DNA from: Oscillatoria sp. FACHB-1406
GTDB taxonomy: Bacteria > Cyanobacteriota > Cyanobacteriia > Cyanobacteriales > Spirulinaceae
DNA length: 64,000 nucleotides
NCBI RefSeq assembly: GCF_014698145.1
Contig: NZ_JACJSM010000012.1
Location: 1-64,000, forward strand
Direction of reading: 5' to 3'
A model generated the notes under the pieces. It saw nothing but the letters and a program-made list of their open reading frames with translations, ran no database searches and was not told where the DNA came from. The translations under genes and the position numbers were made by a program. Position 1 is the first letter of the stretch, and each line of letters starts with the position of its first letter. Below are positions 1 through 8,784 of this stretch, piece by piece.

Positions 1-1420
1 GAATCCTAGACAGACTTTGGGAAAAAGGCTTAAGCAACATCTTCATGCAAGTCGCACTCGCCTTGGTGAAAAAATACGACATTTGCACAGAGGTTCTACA
101 CTTAGATAGCAGTTCATTTCACGTGCATGGAGAATATAACACCCATGACCCCCTTCAAGAAGAGAACTTAGAACCGCGCTGCATAGAGATCACCTATGGA
201 TACTCGAGAGACCATAGACCCGACCTGAAACAATTTACATTAGACTTAATCTGTAGCGGGGATGGAGATATCCCCTTGTGGCTGAAAACGAATTCGGGAA
301 ACGCATCAGACAGCCAACAATTTGCGAAGATTCTGCAACAGTTCAAAAAAGAAATAGACTGGGAGAGCTTATTCGTAGCAGATTGTGCATTCTACAGCCG
401 AGAGAACTTAGCACTGAGTAGCAACTTAAAATGGCTGACGCGAGTTCCCTTAACAGTCAAAGCCGCCCAAAAAATCGTGAATCAAATCCCCTCCGAAGAG
501 CTAATCGCCAGTGATACAGAGGGTTACAGGTATAGCGCCCTCTCTCAAAACGACAGTGGAATCGAGCAACGCTGGTTGTTAGTCGAAAGCGAAAAAAGAC
601 GAGAATCAGACTTAAAAAAACTCAACAAAAACTTCGAGAAAGCCGCGCAAAAACTGGCGACCGAACTGCGACAACTCAGCCGACAAACTTTTGCCTGTAT
701 CCCGGATGCACGTCAGGCGGCTCAGAAACTCTTCAAGAAGGCTAAGTATCATCAATTAGGGGAAATTAAAATAGAAGAAATTCCGCCATCCTCGAAAAAG
801 CAGAATCAGTCTTCAGCGTATCGAGTCACAGCAACAGCCGGCGAATCTCCGGAAAAATTAGCCCCCCTTAAAGTGGCGGCTGGACGCTTTATCCTGGCGA
901 CGAATGTTCTCGATGAGCAAGCCTTAAGTCATGAGGAGATGTTAAGCCATTATAAAGGTCAACAAGCGGTCGAGAGAGGATTTCGATTTCTGAAAGACCC
1001 GATGTTCTTAACCGATAGTGTGTTTCTCAAGTCGCCCCAACGGATTGAAGCTTTGGGTTTAATTATGGGTTTATGCTTGTTAGTTTATAGTTTGGGTCAA
1101 CGTCAGTTGCGCTCTGAATTGCAACGTCGAGAAGCGACAGTTCCCAATCAATTAGGTCGTCCGACCCAGCGTCCGACTTTAAGGTGGATATTTCAATGTT
1201 TTCAAGCCATTCATGTCTTCGATTTGGGCAAGGGGATACAAGTTTCTAATTTAAATGAGGAACGCTTGTTAATGTTGAAGTTCTTTCCGCCAGCTTGTCA
1301 GCGCTATTATCTGGTCGCTGAATAAGACCGATAGCTAACAATTGAGAGCGAACGACTCCATTTCAATTTCTGAGATGGGGTAAGCTGGGATTGCGCCATT
1401 TTTCCCAAAATGGCAGTTGA
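1..1420 (+). mobile_element. Right-hand part of an IS1634-family insertion sequence
   Basis: The transposase above implies an insertion sequence whose left end is outside the window. The right end is not resolved. An 8-bp hairpin at 1395-1414 (GCCATTTT, TCCC loop, AAAATGGC) lies 70 bases after the stop codon and could belong to the IS end, but without the left terminus the terminal inverted repeat cannot be matched, so the right boundary is approximate. Confidence 0.5.
3..1325 (+). CDS. IS1634-type DDE transposase, 5' end outside the window
   Basis: The frame is already open at base 3, before the first ATG at 45, so the N-terminus lies beyond the left edge. The visible part has the layout of IS1634-group (IS4-like) transposases: first catalytic Asp in a LHLDSSSFHVHGEY segment (about residue 21 from the ATG), a second Asp in LFVADCAFYS (about 113), and a C-terminal Glu in the VERGFRFLKDP signature (about 310). 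Such enzymes cut and paste their own element. The coding part shown has no frameshift and stops at TAA, so the copy may be intact. Base usage lacks the HIP1 octamers of neighbouring genes, as expected for an acquired element. Confidence 0.85.
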   Translation: MLDRLWEKGLSNIFMQVALALVKKYDICTEVLHLDSSSFHVHGEYNTHDPLQEENLEPRCIEITYGYSRDHRPDLKQFTLDLICSGDGDIPLWLKTNSGNASDSQQFAKILQQFKKEIDWESLFVADCAFYSRENLALSSNLKWLTRVPLTVKAAQKIVNQIPSEELIASDTEGYRYSALSQNDSGIEQRWLLVESEKRRESDLKKLNKNFEKAAQKLATELRQLSRQTFACIPDARQAAQKLFKKAKYHQLGEIKIEEIPPSSKKQNQSSAYRVTATAGESPEKLAPLKVAAGRFILATNVLDEQALSHEEMLSHYKGQQAVERGFRFLKDPMFLTDSVFLKSPQRIEALGLIMGLCLLVYSLGQRQLRSELQRREATVPNQLGRPTQRPTLRWIFQCFQAIHVFDLGKGIQVSNLNEERLLMLKFFPPACQRYYLVAE

Positions 1421-1644
1421 GATTGGGATTGGATTCTAAAAAGGGCGAAAAACCTCGGTATCAGAGCGTGAGAAACCGAGGCCGAGCTATGTCGCACAGA
1501 GGGCTACTATTTGTCGTGCGGAATGTGGGTTAAATCAGTGCCATTCAGGAAAAAGTAGATCGATGCCCAGCACCGATATTCAAGCCCCCGATTTCAGTTC
1601 TTATCTAATCATTACGAACTCCGAATTATCAATTACGAATTATG
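1326..1644. other. Intergenic stretch after the transposase
   Basis: No gene is supported here. It holds the hairpin at 1395-1414, a second inverted pair (CCTCGG at 1453-1458 with CCGAGG at 1476-1481), and at 1604-1650 a short run of degenerate aattacgaatta units of the type found in many intergenic gaps of this window. The last part adjoins the stop codon of the leftward SPFH gene. Confidence 0.6.
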
Positions 1645-2592
1645 TTAATTCGGAGAAGGAGCAACGGCTGCTCGGTTCCCACCAATTTGGACATTTGGCG
1701 TTTGAATCGTCGGCGCTTGTTCCCCATTCCACTTTTCAACCCTCGCCCGTTCCACCCGCAAGCGCTCTAACTCCAGCAATTGCGGCGTAATCGAACCGGC
1801 GCGCAAGCGGTTTGCCTCGGCTTCGGCTTTTGCTTGCTCGATTGTAACTTGCGCCTCGCCCTTCGCTTTTGCGACATCTGCCGCCGCTTCTGCCTCTACC
1901 TTTTTGCGATTAAACTCTGAAGTTTTAGCGGCTTGTTGCGCTGCAAATTGTTCGTTGATACTCTTTTGAATATCGGGCGGCAAACGCATCGGGCCTAGCA
2001 GCGATACATCTTGGACAACAATCGTCGGGAAGCGATTTTGAGTACAATCTATCACTCCTTTGACTAACTTTTGTTGATTGGTGGGCAACATCGAAGGCGT
2101 TAAATTAAAGTTTTCGGCAACATCGGCAAAACAGTTGCGAAGCCCGTTTCGTAACTCATTCGCGCGAAACTGTTCCGGCGTTTTTCGATAGGTTTCATAG
2201 AATTGATGAAGTTTGGTTTTATTACCCGAAATGGGATCGGTTGTGAAGCCAAAAGAAACACCAACATCGGCAGAAACCGGGCTTCCTCCTACCGAGAATG
2301 TAACCGATTCATCGTTGGTCGAGCCTTCGGTAGCCGCTTGAGTAAAGGGATAAGTATTAATAAAGGTTGGGAAAATCACAACTTGTTCGGTATAGCCGTT
2401 ATACCAGACTCGCCCCGTGACGAGTTTGGCATTTTCAATTCCTTTGTTACCGCCGTAGAGTTGAATTTTTAAGCCCGCATAACCGGGTTCTACTGTCTTA
2501 ACGCTGGTTCCCGGTACGACACCGCAAGAGGCGAGTCCGGAACCCAAACCGAGCAGCAATGTCATTGAAACCAAAGTTTGTTTAACGTTCAT
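1645..2592 (-). CDS. SPFH/band-7 domain lipoprotein (prohibitin-like)
   Basis: This is a 315-aa protein with an N-terminal lipoprotein signal (LGLGSGLASC, Cys 23), so it is probably anchored by lipid on the outer face of a membrane. Residues ~28-210 read as an SPFH/band-7 domain (VEPGYAGLKIQLYG start, VSFGFTTDP core). Residues ~215-275 are an Ala/Glu/Lys-rich coiled coil (AAADVAKAKGEAQVTIEQAK), typical of prohibitin/stomatin proteins that oligomerise into scaffolds. The role of such lipoproteins in cyanobacteria is not settled. Its start codon overlaps the stop of the upstream gene (ATGA), so the two are probably co-translated. Confidence 0.8.
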   Translation of the reverse strand: MNVKQTLVSMTLLLGLGSGLASCGVVPGTSVKTVEPGYAGLKIQLYGGNKGIENAKLVTGRVWYNGYTEQVVIFPTFINTYPFTQAATEGSTNDESVTFSVGGSPVSADVGVSFGFTTDPISGNKTKLHQFYETYRKTPEQFRANELRNGLRNCFADVAENFNLTPSMLPTNQQKLVKGVIDCTQNRFPTIVVQDVSLLGPMRLPPDIQKSINEQFAAQQAAKTSEFNRKKVEAEAAADVAKAKGEAQVTIEQAKAEAEANRLRAGSITPQLLELERLRVERARVEKWNGEQAPTIQTPNVQIGGNRAAVAPSPN

Positions 2593-2972
2593 CGCTTTTT
2601 GATTCCTTTTAACAATTCCATAGGAGTGAGATGTAGTGCTTGAAAATCGGGATCGCTTTGCAATACATCGAGCATTTCGAGGGATTCGAGAACTTGTTGG
2701 GAGGAAATGTCTAAAAATTCAGCGAGTGCGATCGCGTCGTATTCGGGAAAGCGCTTTAAAAATAGAGTTCTGGCTTTTTTGGCATCGGCAGCGCGCAATC
2801 CGACGTATAATCCCGAACTGCCCAATAAACTGGGGACAGCCAACCAGATCGCAAAACCGATCGCGGGTTTGTTGGAGTTGAGGAAAATTGGCGCAACAGA
2901 TAACAGCACGAGCGAGAGCAGAACTTCTGCTGCACCGACAATGAGCCATTTTCGGATCGTCTTCAAATTCAC
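2589..2972 (-). CDS. Small two-helix membrane protein, unknown function
   Basis: A 127-aa protein with two predicted membrane segments (residues ~9-31 and ~38-60) followed by a soluble C-terminal part. That part contains FLDISSQQVLESLEMLDVLQ and resembles a short helical recognition domain. I do not recognise the family. Its stop overlaps the start of the SPFH lipoprotein gene by four bases (ATGA at 2589-2592), which suggests translational coupling and a joint role at the membrane. That role is inferred from context only. Confidence 0.6.
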   Translation of the reverse strand: MNLKTIRKWLIVGAAEVLLSLVLLSVAPIFLNSNKPAIGFAIWLAVPSLLGSSGLYVGLRAADAKKARTLFLKRFPEYDAIALAEFLDISSQQVLESLEMLDVLQSDPDFQALHLTPMELLKGIKKR

Positions 2973-3151
2973 AACCTCCTCTGGAGGGGGTAAAATTCAG
3001 CAATATCGGCTTTCTGGGACGCGCACGCCTCGAATCTACCCGTATCGAGAGAGAACTACAATCGCTCTTCAGACTTTTTCGGAAGAGGGCGCTAATATCC
3101 TAGAATTGAGCCATCAAATCTCTACAGTCATTGATGAGGAGTTCCGTTTTG

Positions 3152-3610
3152 ATGCAATGGTTGCGTTCTCTGTTCGCGCTCGCGCTCGCCTGTCTCAGCT
3201 TCCTCGCCACAAGTTGCACCAGCGCTAAAGTTAGCCAATGTAAAAACTTGCTCGAAATCGCCGCTCGAAGCAATCCCCAAGCTCCTGCCGATCGCGCGCC
3301 GAAATCCGAGCAAATGATTCGACAAGCCGATCTCGCCGAGCAAAAAGCCGAACAAGTGGAATCGGTTGGCATTACCGATGCCAAACTTAAGGAATATCAA
3401 TCGAGCATCGCCAATTTGTACAAGGAAGAAAGTCAGCGCTTCCAAGATGCAGCGAAAGCCCAGATCGCCGCGAACCAAGTCTCGGCAAAAACCGATAAAG
3501 CATCGCTCGATGCGTTGTCTAAAAGCGCCTCGCTCTATCTCAAGGCGATCGAGATCTATAGCCAACAAAACGATGCGATCGGCAACTTGAGCGCCTATTG
3601 CACTCAGTAA
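3152..3610 (+). CDS. Small lipoprotein with helical domain, unknown function
   Basis: The ATG at 3152 is preferred to an in-frame TTG at 3131 because a GAGGAG ribosome-binding site ends about ten bases before it and translation then starts directly with a lipoprotein signal (LSFLATSC). The mature part is Ala/Glu/Lys-rich and probably all-helical (SEQMIRQADLAEQKAEQVES, SIANLYKEESQRFQDAAKA), resembling small cyanobacterial lipoproteins that I can only call hypothetical. It is divergent from the SPFH operon. No catalytic motif is visible. Confidence 0.65.
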   Translation: MQWLRSLFALALACLSFLATSCTSAKVSQCKNLLEIAARSNPQAPADRAPKSEQMIRQADLAEQKAEQVESVGITDAKLKEYQSSIANLYKEESQRFQDAAKAQIAANQVSAKTDKASLDALSKSASLYLKAIEIYSQQNDAIGNLSAYCTQ

Positions 3611-3679
3611 AAAACCGTTTCAGTTTATATTTAATGGGAGTCAGTCAAAATTCTATGACCTCGTTGCCACTCAAAATTT

Positions 3680-4081
3680 ATGCCGGATATCGTTGATGTT
3701 GCTGTCAGTGCGGGTTCGTTCCAGACTTTAGTCACCGCCGTCCAGATTGCAGGCTTAGTCGATGCCCTTAAAAGTCCCGGGCCATTTACTGTCTTTGCGC
3801 CCAATGACGATGCTTTTGCTAAGCTCCTGCCGGGAACCGTAGAATCTTTAGTTAAATCGCCGCCTCAATTAGGTCGAATTTTGACCTATCACGTCGTAGC
3901 GGGCAAACTGATGAAAGCAGACCTCGAAAAGGTTCAATCCGTAACTTCCCTGGAAGGTTCGCCAATTCCGATTGATTGTTCGGATGGATTTGAGGTTAAA
4001 AATGCAACGGTGATTGCCCCCGATATTGAAGTCGATAATGGCGTAATTCATATTATCGATAATGTCATTTTAATGGGGTAA
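3680..4081 (+). CDS. Fasciclin (FAS1) domain protein
   Basis: At 133 aa this is almost exactly one FAS1 domain. It shows the H1 motif [11 protein letters not shown] at about residues 36-46 and the H2-type segment [11 protein letters not shown] at ~73-83, ending with the usual [12 protein letters not shown]1 domains mediate adhesion or ligand binding. There is no signal peptide from this start, so the protein may be cytoplasmic, as is common for single-FAS1 cyanobacterial proteins. It stands alone between two unrelated genes. Confidence 0.88.
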   Translation: MPDIVDVAVSAGSFQTLVTAVQIAGLVDALKSPGPFTVFAPNDDAFAKLLPGTVESLVKSPPQLGRILTYHVVAGKLMKADLEKVQSVTSLEGSPIPIDCSDGFEVKNATVIAPDIEVDNGVIHIIDNVILMG

Positions 4082-4183
4082 TTTCAGTGACTTTGCTGAT
4101 GGGGAGCGCAGAGCGATCGCGCTTTTACATCTGACTGTTAAGACAGCAAGTTTCCGATCGCGACTGCCCCTAATTTCCCATCC

Positions 4184-5059
4184 ATGTCTCTACTCGAAAC
4201 AGCTTGGCAACACGAATTTATAACCACGAACGGCGTGCGATTGCATTACGTGACCCAAGGGGAAGGGCCTTTGATGTTAATGCTGCACGGTTTTCCGGAA
4301 TTTTGGTACTCTTGGCGGCATCAAATTCCCGAGTTCGCGAAGGATTACAAAGTTGTTGCCCTCGATTTGCGCGGCTATAACGACAGCGAAAAACCCCAGG
4401 ATGTCAACGCCTATCGCATGGAAGAATTGCTGGGCGATGTCGAAGGGGTTATTAGGGCTTTGGGCTACGAACGCTGCGTTTTAGTCGGACACGATTGGGG
4501 AGGCGCGATCGCATGGTTTTTCGCCGATCGCTTTCCCCAGCTTCTCGATAAACTGATTGTCCTCAATCTTCCCCACCCGGCCAAGTTTGCCGAAGGCTTG
4601 CAAACCAATCCCCGGCAACTCCTACGCAGTTGGTATATCTTCTTTTTTCAATTGCCTTGGCTGCCAGAATTCCTACTCGGACTGAACGATTGTTCTGCGA
4701 TCGCAGACGCTTTCTCTCAAATGGCGATTGACAAAAGTGCCTTTGCCCCCACTGACCTGCAAGCCTTTCAAAATGCGGCAGGAAAGCCGGGGGCATTAAC
4801 GGCAATGCTCAACTACTACCGCAATGTTTTTCCTATCCTAACGCGATCGCGCCCCTGGAACATTCTCGAAGTTCCAACCTTACTCATTTGGGGCGAAGAA
4901 GATACCGCACTCGGCAAAGAATTAACCCACGGAACTGAAGCGCTTGTGCGAGATTTTCAAATTCATTACATCCCAAATTGCAGCCATTGGGTACAACAGG
5001 AAAGACCCGAATTAGTCAATCAGTATATGCGAGAATTTTTAGATCGGGAAATTAAGTAA
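4184..5059 (+). CDS. Alpha/beta hydrolase, epoxide-hydrolase-like
   Basis: The 291-aa sequence has the complete epoxide-hydrolase pattern: oxyanion motif HGFPEFWYSW (residues ~35-44), nucleophile elbow GHDWGG with Asp as nucleophile (~104-109), a cap region (~135-210), an acidic residue in IWGEEDTA (~237-244) and the catalytic His in NCSHWVQQERP (~264-274). Asp rather than Ser in the elbow points to epoxide hydrolase or haloacetate dehalogenase chemistry. The substrate is unknown. The following permease gene starts 14 bases after the stop, so the two may be co-transcribed. Confidence 0.85.
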   Translation: MSLLETAWQHEFITTNGVRLHYVTQGEGPLMLMLHGFPEFWYSWRHQIPEFAKDYKVVALDLRGYNDSEKPQDVNAYRMEELLGDVEGVIRALGYERCVLVGHDWGGAIAWFFADRFPQLLDKLIVLNLPHPAKFAEGLQTNPRQLLRSWYIFFFQLPWLPEFLLGLNDCSAIADAFSQMAIDKSAFAPTDLQAFQNAAGKPGALTAMLNYYRNVFPILTRSRPWNILEVPTLLIWGEEDTALGKELTHGTEALVRDFQIHYIPNCSHWVQQERPELVNQYMREFLDREIK

Positions 5060-5072
5060 GGAGAAAGCAGTT

Positions 5073-6281
5073 GTGAAATTCGGTCAGTGGTTGGGCTTAA
5101 TTGTCCTCGTTGTTTCTTTATATATTTTGTGGCAGATTCGGCAACTGGTACTGCTGTTTTTAACTGCTGTTATTCTTGCCGTTGCTTTAGGCTTTCTCGT
5201 CAAAAAGTTGCAACGCTTCGTACCGAAACGGAGTCAGGCAGTTTTTCTCTCTCTCGTTCTCGTCTTTTCAATTATTATTGGCGTATTTTGGCTGATTGTC
5301 CCCTCCTTTACCGATCAGTTTCAACAACTCGCGACTCGTATTATCGAAAGTTTGCAAAAACTCGATACTTGGTTTCGGCAACTCGAAGCTCGTCTCGACC
5401 CAAGATTCGTTCAATTAATTCCCGCTCCCAACGAGCTAGCCAAACAACTTCAACCTTTAGCTAACAGAATCTTTAACCAAGGCTGGGGCTTTTTCTTCAA
5501 TACGCTAGGAAACCTCCTCAATGTTCTGCTGGTCTTTATTTTGACCTTAATGATCCTCGCCAACCCTCAACCTTATCGTCAGGGGTTTATTCGCCTGTTT
5601 CCTTCCTTCTATCGACGGCGTGCCGATGAAATTCTCGATGGCTGCGAAGATGCCTTACAGGGATGGCTAGTAGGCGTTTTATTTAATATGTTTGTGATTG
5701 GGACGCTCAGCTTTGTCGGGTTGCTTGCCCTGAGAGTTCCCCTCGCTTTGTCCCAAGCCATTTTAGCCGCATTTTTTACCCTAATTCCTAATATCGGGCC
5801 TGCTTTAAGCGTGGTTGTGCCAATGGCGATCGGTTTCCTCGATGCGCCCTGGAAACCCCTGGCGGTCTTGTTACTTTACTTTTTCATTCAACAACTTGAA
5901 ACCAATGTTTTAACTCCCCTTGTCATGGCGAGGCAAGTTTCGCTTTTGCCAGCGATGACATTACTCGCTCAAATCTTTTTTGCCAGTATCTTTGGATTTT
6001 TAGGGTTATTCCTTGCCCTGCCGCTTACCGTTATCGCTCAAGTTTTAATCTCTGAAATTTTAATTGTGGATGTTCTCGATCGCTGCAAAGGAAAGGAAAA
6101 ATCGGGGCAGTCCTTAGAAGGGACAATTGCGGAAGAAAAATTGCTCCCTGCAACAACAGAAATATCCGATCGCATTCGAGAAGTTATCCGTCCGCCCGAA
6201 CCGCCTTTTACAACAGTGGAAACGGACGATACACCTCCATCCCTTCGAGAAGGATATCCTGACTCCGAGGAACGCGCTTAA
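5073..6281 (+). CDS. AI-2E family membrane permease
   Basis: A 402-aa polytopic membrane protein of the AI-2E/PerM family: N-terminal helices at ~5-35 and ~60-80, a soluble amphipathic stretch (TRIIESLQKLDTWFRQLE), a long hydrophobic core from ~150 to 340, and the conserved segment FFTLIPNIGPALSVVVPM. Members export small molecules or act as sodium/proton antiporters; the cargo here cannot be told. Start is a GTG at 5073 with an AAGGAG site at 5058-5063. The acidic C-terminal tail (~345-402) is lineage-specific. Confidence 0.85.
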   Translation: MKFGQWLGLIVLVVSLYILWQIRQLVLLFLTAVILAVALGFLVKKLQRFVPKRSQAVFLSLVLVFSIIIGVFWLIVPSFTDQFQQLATRIIESLQKLDTWFRQLEARLDPRFVQLIPAPNELAKQLQPLANRIFNQGWGFFFNTLGNLLNVLLVFILTLMILANPQPYRQGFIRLFPSFYRRRADEILDGCEDALQGWLVGVLFNMFVIGTLSFVGLLALRVPLALSQAILAAFFTLIPNIGPALSVVVPMAIGFLDAPWKPLAVLLLYFFIQQLETNVLTPLVMARQVSLLPAMTLLAQIFFASIFGFLGLFLALPLTVIAQVLISEILIVDVLDRCKGKEKSGQSLEGTIAEEKLLPATTEISDRIREVIRPPEPPFTTVETDDTPPSLREGYPDSEERA

Positions 6282-6306
6282 CTAGACCCATCACGCAGCA
6301 AATTCT

Positions 6307-7509
6307 ATGCGGACGATCGCGGAAATTAATGAAAAAATTGGCAGTCAGCGCGCCGTTGTTTGGACGGTAGAAGAGTTGAAAGCGCGGGTGCAAGAACTCG
6401 GCGTGACGCAAGCAGCAAAACAAGTCGATGTCGTTACGACCGGGACTTTCGAGCCGATGGAATCGACTGGCGCGATGATTAACTTAGGCCATACCGATCC
6501 GCCCATTAAGATTCGGCAGTGTTGGTTCGATGGCGTTCCCGCTTATGCCGGTTTGGGGGCAGTAGACTTGTACTTAGGGGCGACGGCAATGGCGGACGAA
6601 CAGAGTTCCCAAGAAGCGAGTGAAGTTTCCGGAACTCCCCTCAGACGCGGCGGCGGTCATGTTATCGAAGATTTAATCGCGGGCAAACCCATTAACCTGC
6701 GCGCGCGGGGACAGGCGACGGATTGCTATCCGAGGGCTTTTTTTGAAACAACGATTACCCGCGATACGATTAACCAATTTTATTTATTCAATCCGCGCAA
6801 TCTGTATCAAAATTTTTTAGTCGGGGTTAATGGCGGCGATCGCGTCCTCTTCACTTATCTCGGGCCATTGCAACCGCGCTTGGGAAATGCCGTTTACTCC
6901 AATCCCGGCGCGATTTCCCCCCTCTTTAATGACCCCGATTTAGAAATTATTGGGGTTGGGACGCGCATTTTTTTAGGCGGCGGGATTGGTTATATCAGTT
7001 GGGAGGGAACGCAGCATTTCCCCCTACAAAAACGCCTCGAGAATCGCACGCCCATCGGCCCTGCGGCAACCCTCGCGTTAATCGGCGATGCTAAGCAAAT
7101 GAACCCTTATTGGGTGCGGGGATGCTACTTTTATAAATACGGCCCCTCGATTATGTTAGGCGTTGGCATACCGCTGCCGGTGTTACACGAAGAAGTGGTG
7201 GCGCGCTGTGCGGTGCGGGATAAAGAAATTGTTGCACCCGTAGTGGATTTTTCCATTCCCCGGCGGGTTCGTCCGACCTTTGGTTTGGTCAATTACGCGC
7301 AACTGAAAAGCGGGCGGATTAAGATTGAAGGAAAGACCGTGAGAACCGCGCCGTTAGCCAGTATTGCCCTCTCGCGACAGGTAGCGGAGGAGTTGAAACA
7401 ATGGATCGATCGCGGCGAATTTACCCTCACCGAACCCACCGTTAGCCTCGCGCGCGATCGCGCCTTTCTCCCTCAAGATAGTTGGGGTTCGCAAATTATT
7501 TTGGAATAG
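6307..7509 (+). CDS. Homocysteine biosynthesis protein (HcyBio/DUF39 family)
   Basis: This 400-aa protein matches the DUF39 family along its length: the N-terminal VDVVTTGTFEPMESTGAMIN segment (~40-59), the Cys-containing PIKIRQCWFDGVPAYAGLGAVD, the central GVGTRIFLGGGIGYISWEGTQH (~215-236) and MNPYWVRGCYFYKYG. In methanogens and some anaerobes this family helps to make homocysteine from aspartate semialdehyde and sulfide, usually with a partner ferredoxin-like protein. No such partner lies nearby. Cyanobacterial copies are uncharacterised. Confidence 0.85.
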   Translation: MRTIAEINEKIGSQRAVVWTVEELKARVQELGVTQAAKQVDVVTTGTFEPMESTGAMINLGHTDPPIKIRQCWFDGVPAYAGLGAVDLYLGATAMADEQSSQEASEVSGTPLRRGGGHVIEDLIAGKPINLRARGQATDCYPRAFFETTITRDTINQFYLFNPRNLYQNFLVGVNGGDRVLFTYLGPLQPRLGNAVYSNPGAISPLFNDPDLEIIGVGTRIFLGGGIGYISWEGTQHFPLQKRLENRTPIGPAATLALIGDAKQMNPYWVRGCYFYKYGPSIMLGVGIPLPVLHEEVVARCAVRDKEIVAPVVDFSIPRRVRPTFGLVNYAQLKSGRIKIEGKTVRTAPLASIALSRQVAEELKQWIDRGEFTLTEPTVSLARDRAFLPQDSWGSQIILE

Positions 7510-7589
7510 AAAAAAATCTGGGTTATATAGATCGGCGAATAGCAAACATCCGAATCGCACCCGAACGTTTTTATTGGGAAACTGGACGC

Positions 7590-7770
7590 TCTTGCGGCGT
7601 TGCTTTTTGGGGATATAACCGCGTGCAGAAACCCCGACTCGCTTCCGATAGTCTTGACGACCCCTACATTCGCGAACTAGAATCAGACAATCAAAAATTG
7701 GGGCGGGAACTTTGGGTCTTGGATATTACAAGCGACTTGGAGATTCCGACTTTTGCTGCGATGAATGGAA
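7590..7770 (+). pseudogene. YcaO cyclodehydratase remnant A
   Basis: In the frame of 7482 the segment VAFWGYNRVQKP through GRELWVLDITSDLEIPTFAA matches the part of TOMM-type YcaO proteins just after the ERD motif. The same region is found in remnant B (VALWWYNRLKK, GRELCVLDIASDLNIPAFAA). The rest of this copy is missing on both sides, and the frame shifts into remnant B. It is a leftover from a second YcaO gene or from a tandem duplication. Confidence 0.7.
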
Positions 7771-7783
7771 TGCGAACTGTTCT

Positions 7784-8704
7784 GGGTGGTTTCAAAAAAT
7801 CCCAGAGATTTTTGATGAAGAACGAGAAATTGAATGGACTCCAGTCTGGTCGTTCCGCGATCGCGAATTCAAATATCTCCCAACCGCTTACTGCTATTAT
7901 GGCTATCCGTATAACCCAAAGCTCGACTGTTGGGCTGACTCTAACGGTTGTGCAGCGGGCAATCATTTAGAAGAGGCCATCTTACAGGGTTTTCTGGAAC
8001 TGGTAGAACGGGACTGCGTGGCTTTATGGTGGTACAACCGCCTTAAAAAACGTAAGGTAGATCTAAACAGCTTTGACGATCCCTATTTCCCTGCCCTGAA
8101 AACCCATTACCAGACCCTCGGTCGAGAACTCTGCGTTTTAGATATCGCCAGCGATTTAAACATTCCGGCCTTTGCTGCTGTGAGTTGGAGAAGCGACCGC
8201 GAAACACAAGATATTATTTTCGGTTTTGGCGCTCATTTCGATGCGAGTCTAGCGGTTAGTAGAGCTTTAAGCGAGCTAAACCAGATCCTCCCTAACGTTT
8301 TATCTGCCCATCCAGATGGCACAACTCGCTATCCTTCTCCTTCAGATCCCCTCGCCATTCAATGGTGGAAAACGGCGACCTTGGAGACTCTCCCCTATTT
8401 GGTCAGCGATGAAAGTCTTCCCCCAAAAGTTTCTAGCGATTACCCCCAGCTTAGCTGCGACGATCTCTTGGAAGATGTAGCAACCTGCCAGCAAATTGTC
8501 GAACAGAACGGTATGGAAATGCTAGTGTTGAATCAAACTCGACCCGATATCGGATTGAAGGTTGTTAAAGTTATTGTTCCGGGAATGCGTCATTGGTGGA
8601 GACGGTTGGGGGCGGGACGACTCTATGAAGTTCCCGTCAAAATGGGTGGGTTGGAGAAGCCATTGGCAGAAAATCAACTCAACCCTTTTCCCATGTGGAT
8701 GTGA
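7784..8704 (+). pseudogene. YcaO cyclodehydratase (TOMM type), N-terminus deleted
   Basis: The reading frame carries the C-terminal two thirds of a YcaO domain. It starts at FQKIPEIFDEEREIEWTP, has the ATP-binding motif SNGCAAGNHLEEA followed by ELVERD, and ends in the usual Pro-rich tail (LNPFPMWM). YcaO enzymes use ATP to cyclise Cys/Ser/Thr of a precursor peptide to azolines. The leader-binding N-terminus, the first half of the YcaO domain and any start codon next to the homology are missing. The open frame upstream (from 7712) is remnant A read out of frame. I judge it non-functional, though a truncated product cannot be excluded. Confidence 0.75.
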
Positions 8705-8784
8705 GCGGTGGAGGGGAGGTAAAATTCAACCCTTTTTCCATCAGGATGCGATCGCTATTGCCAAATCGTCAGAGGTTAAAACTT

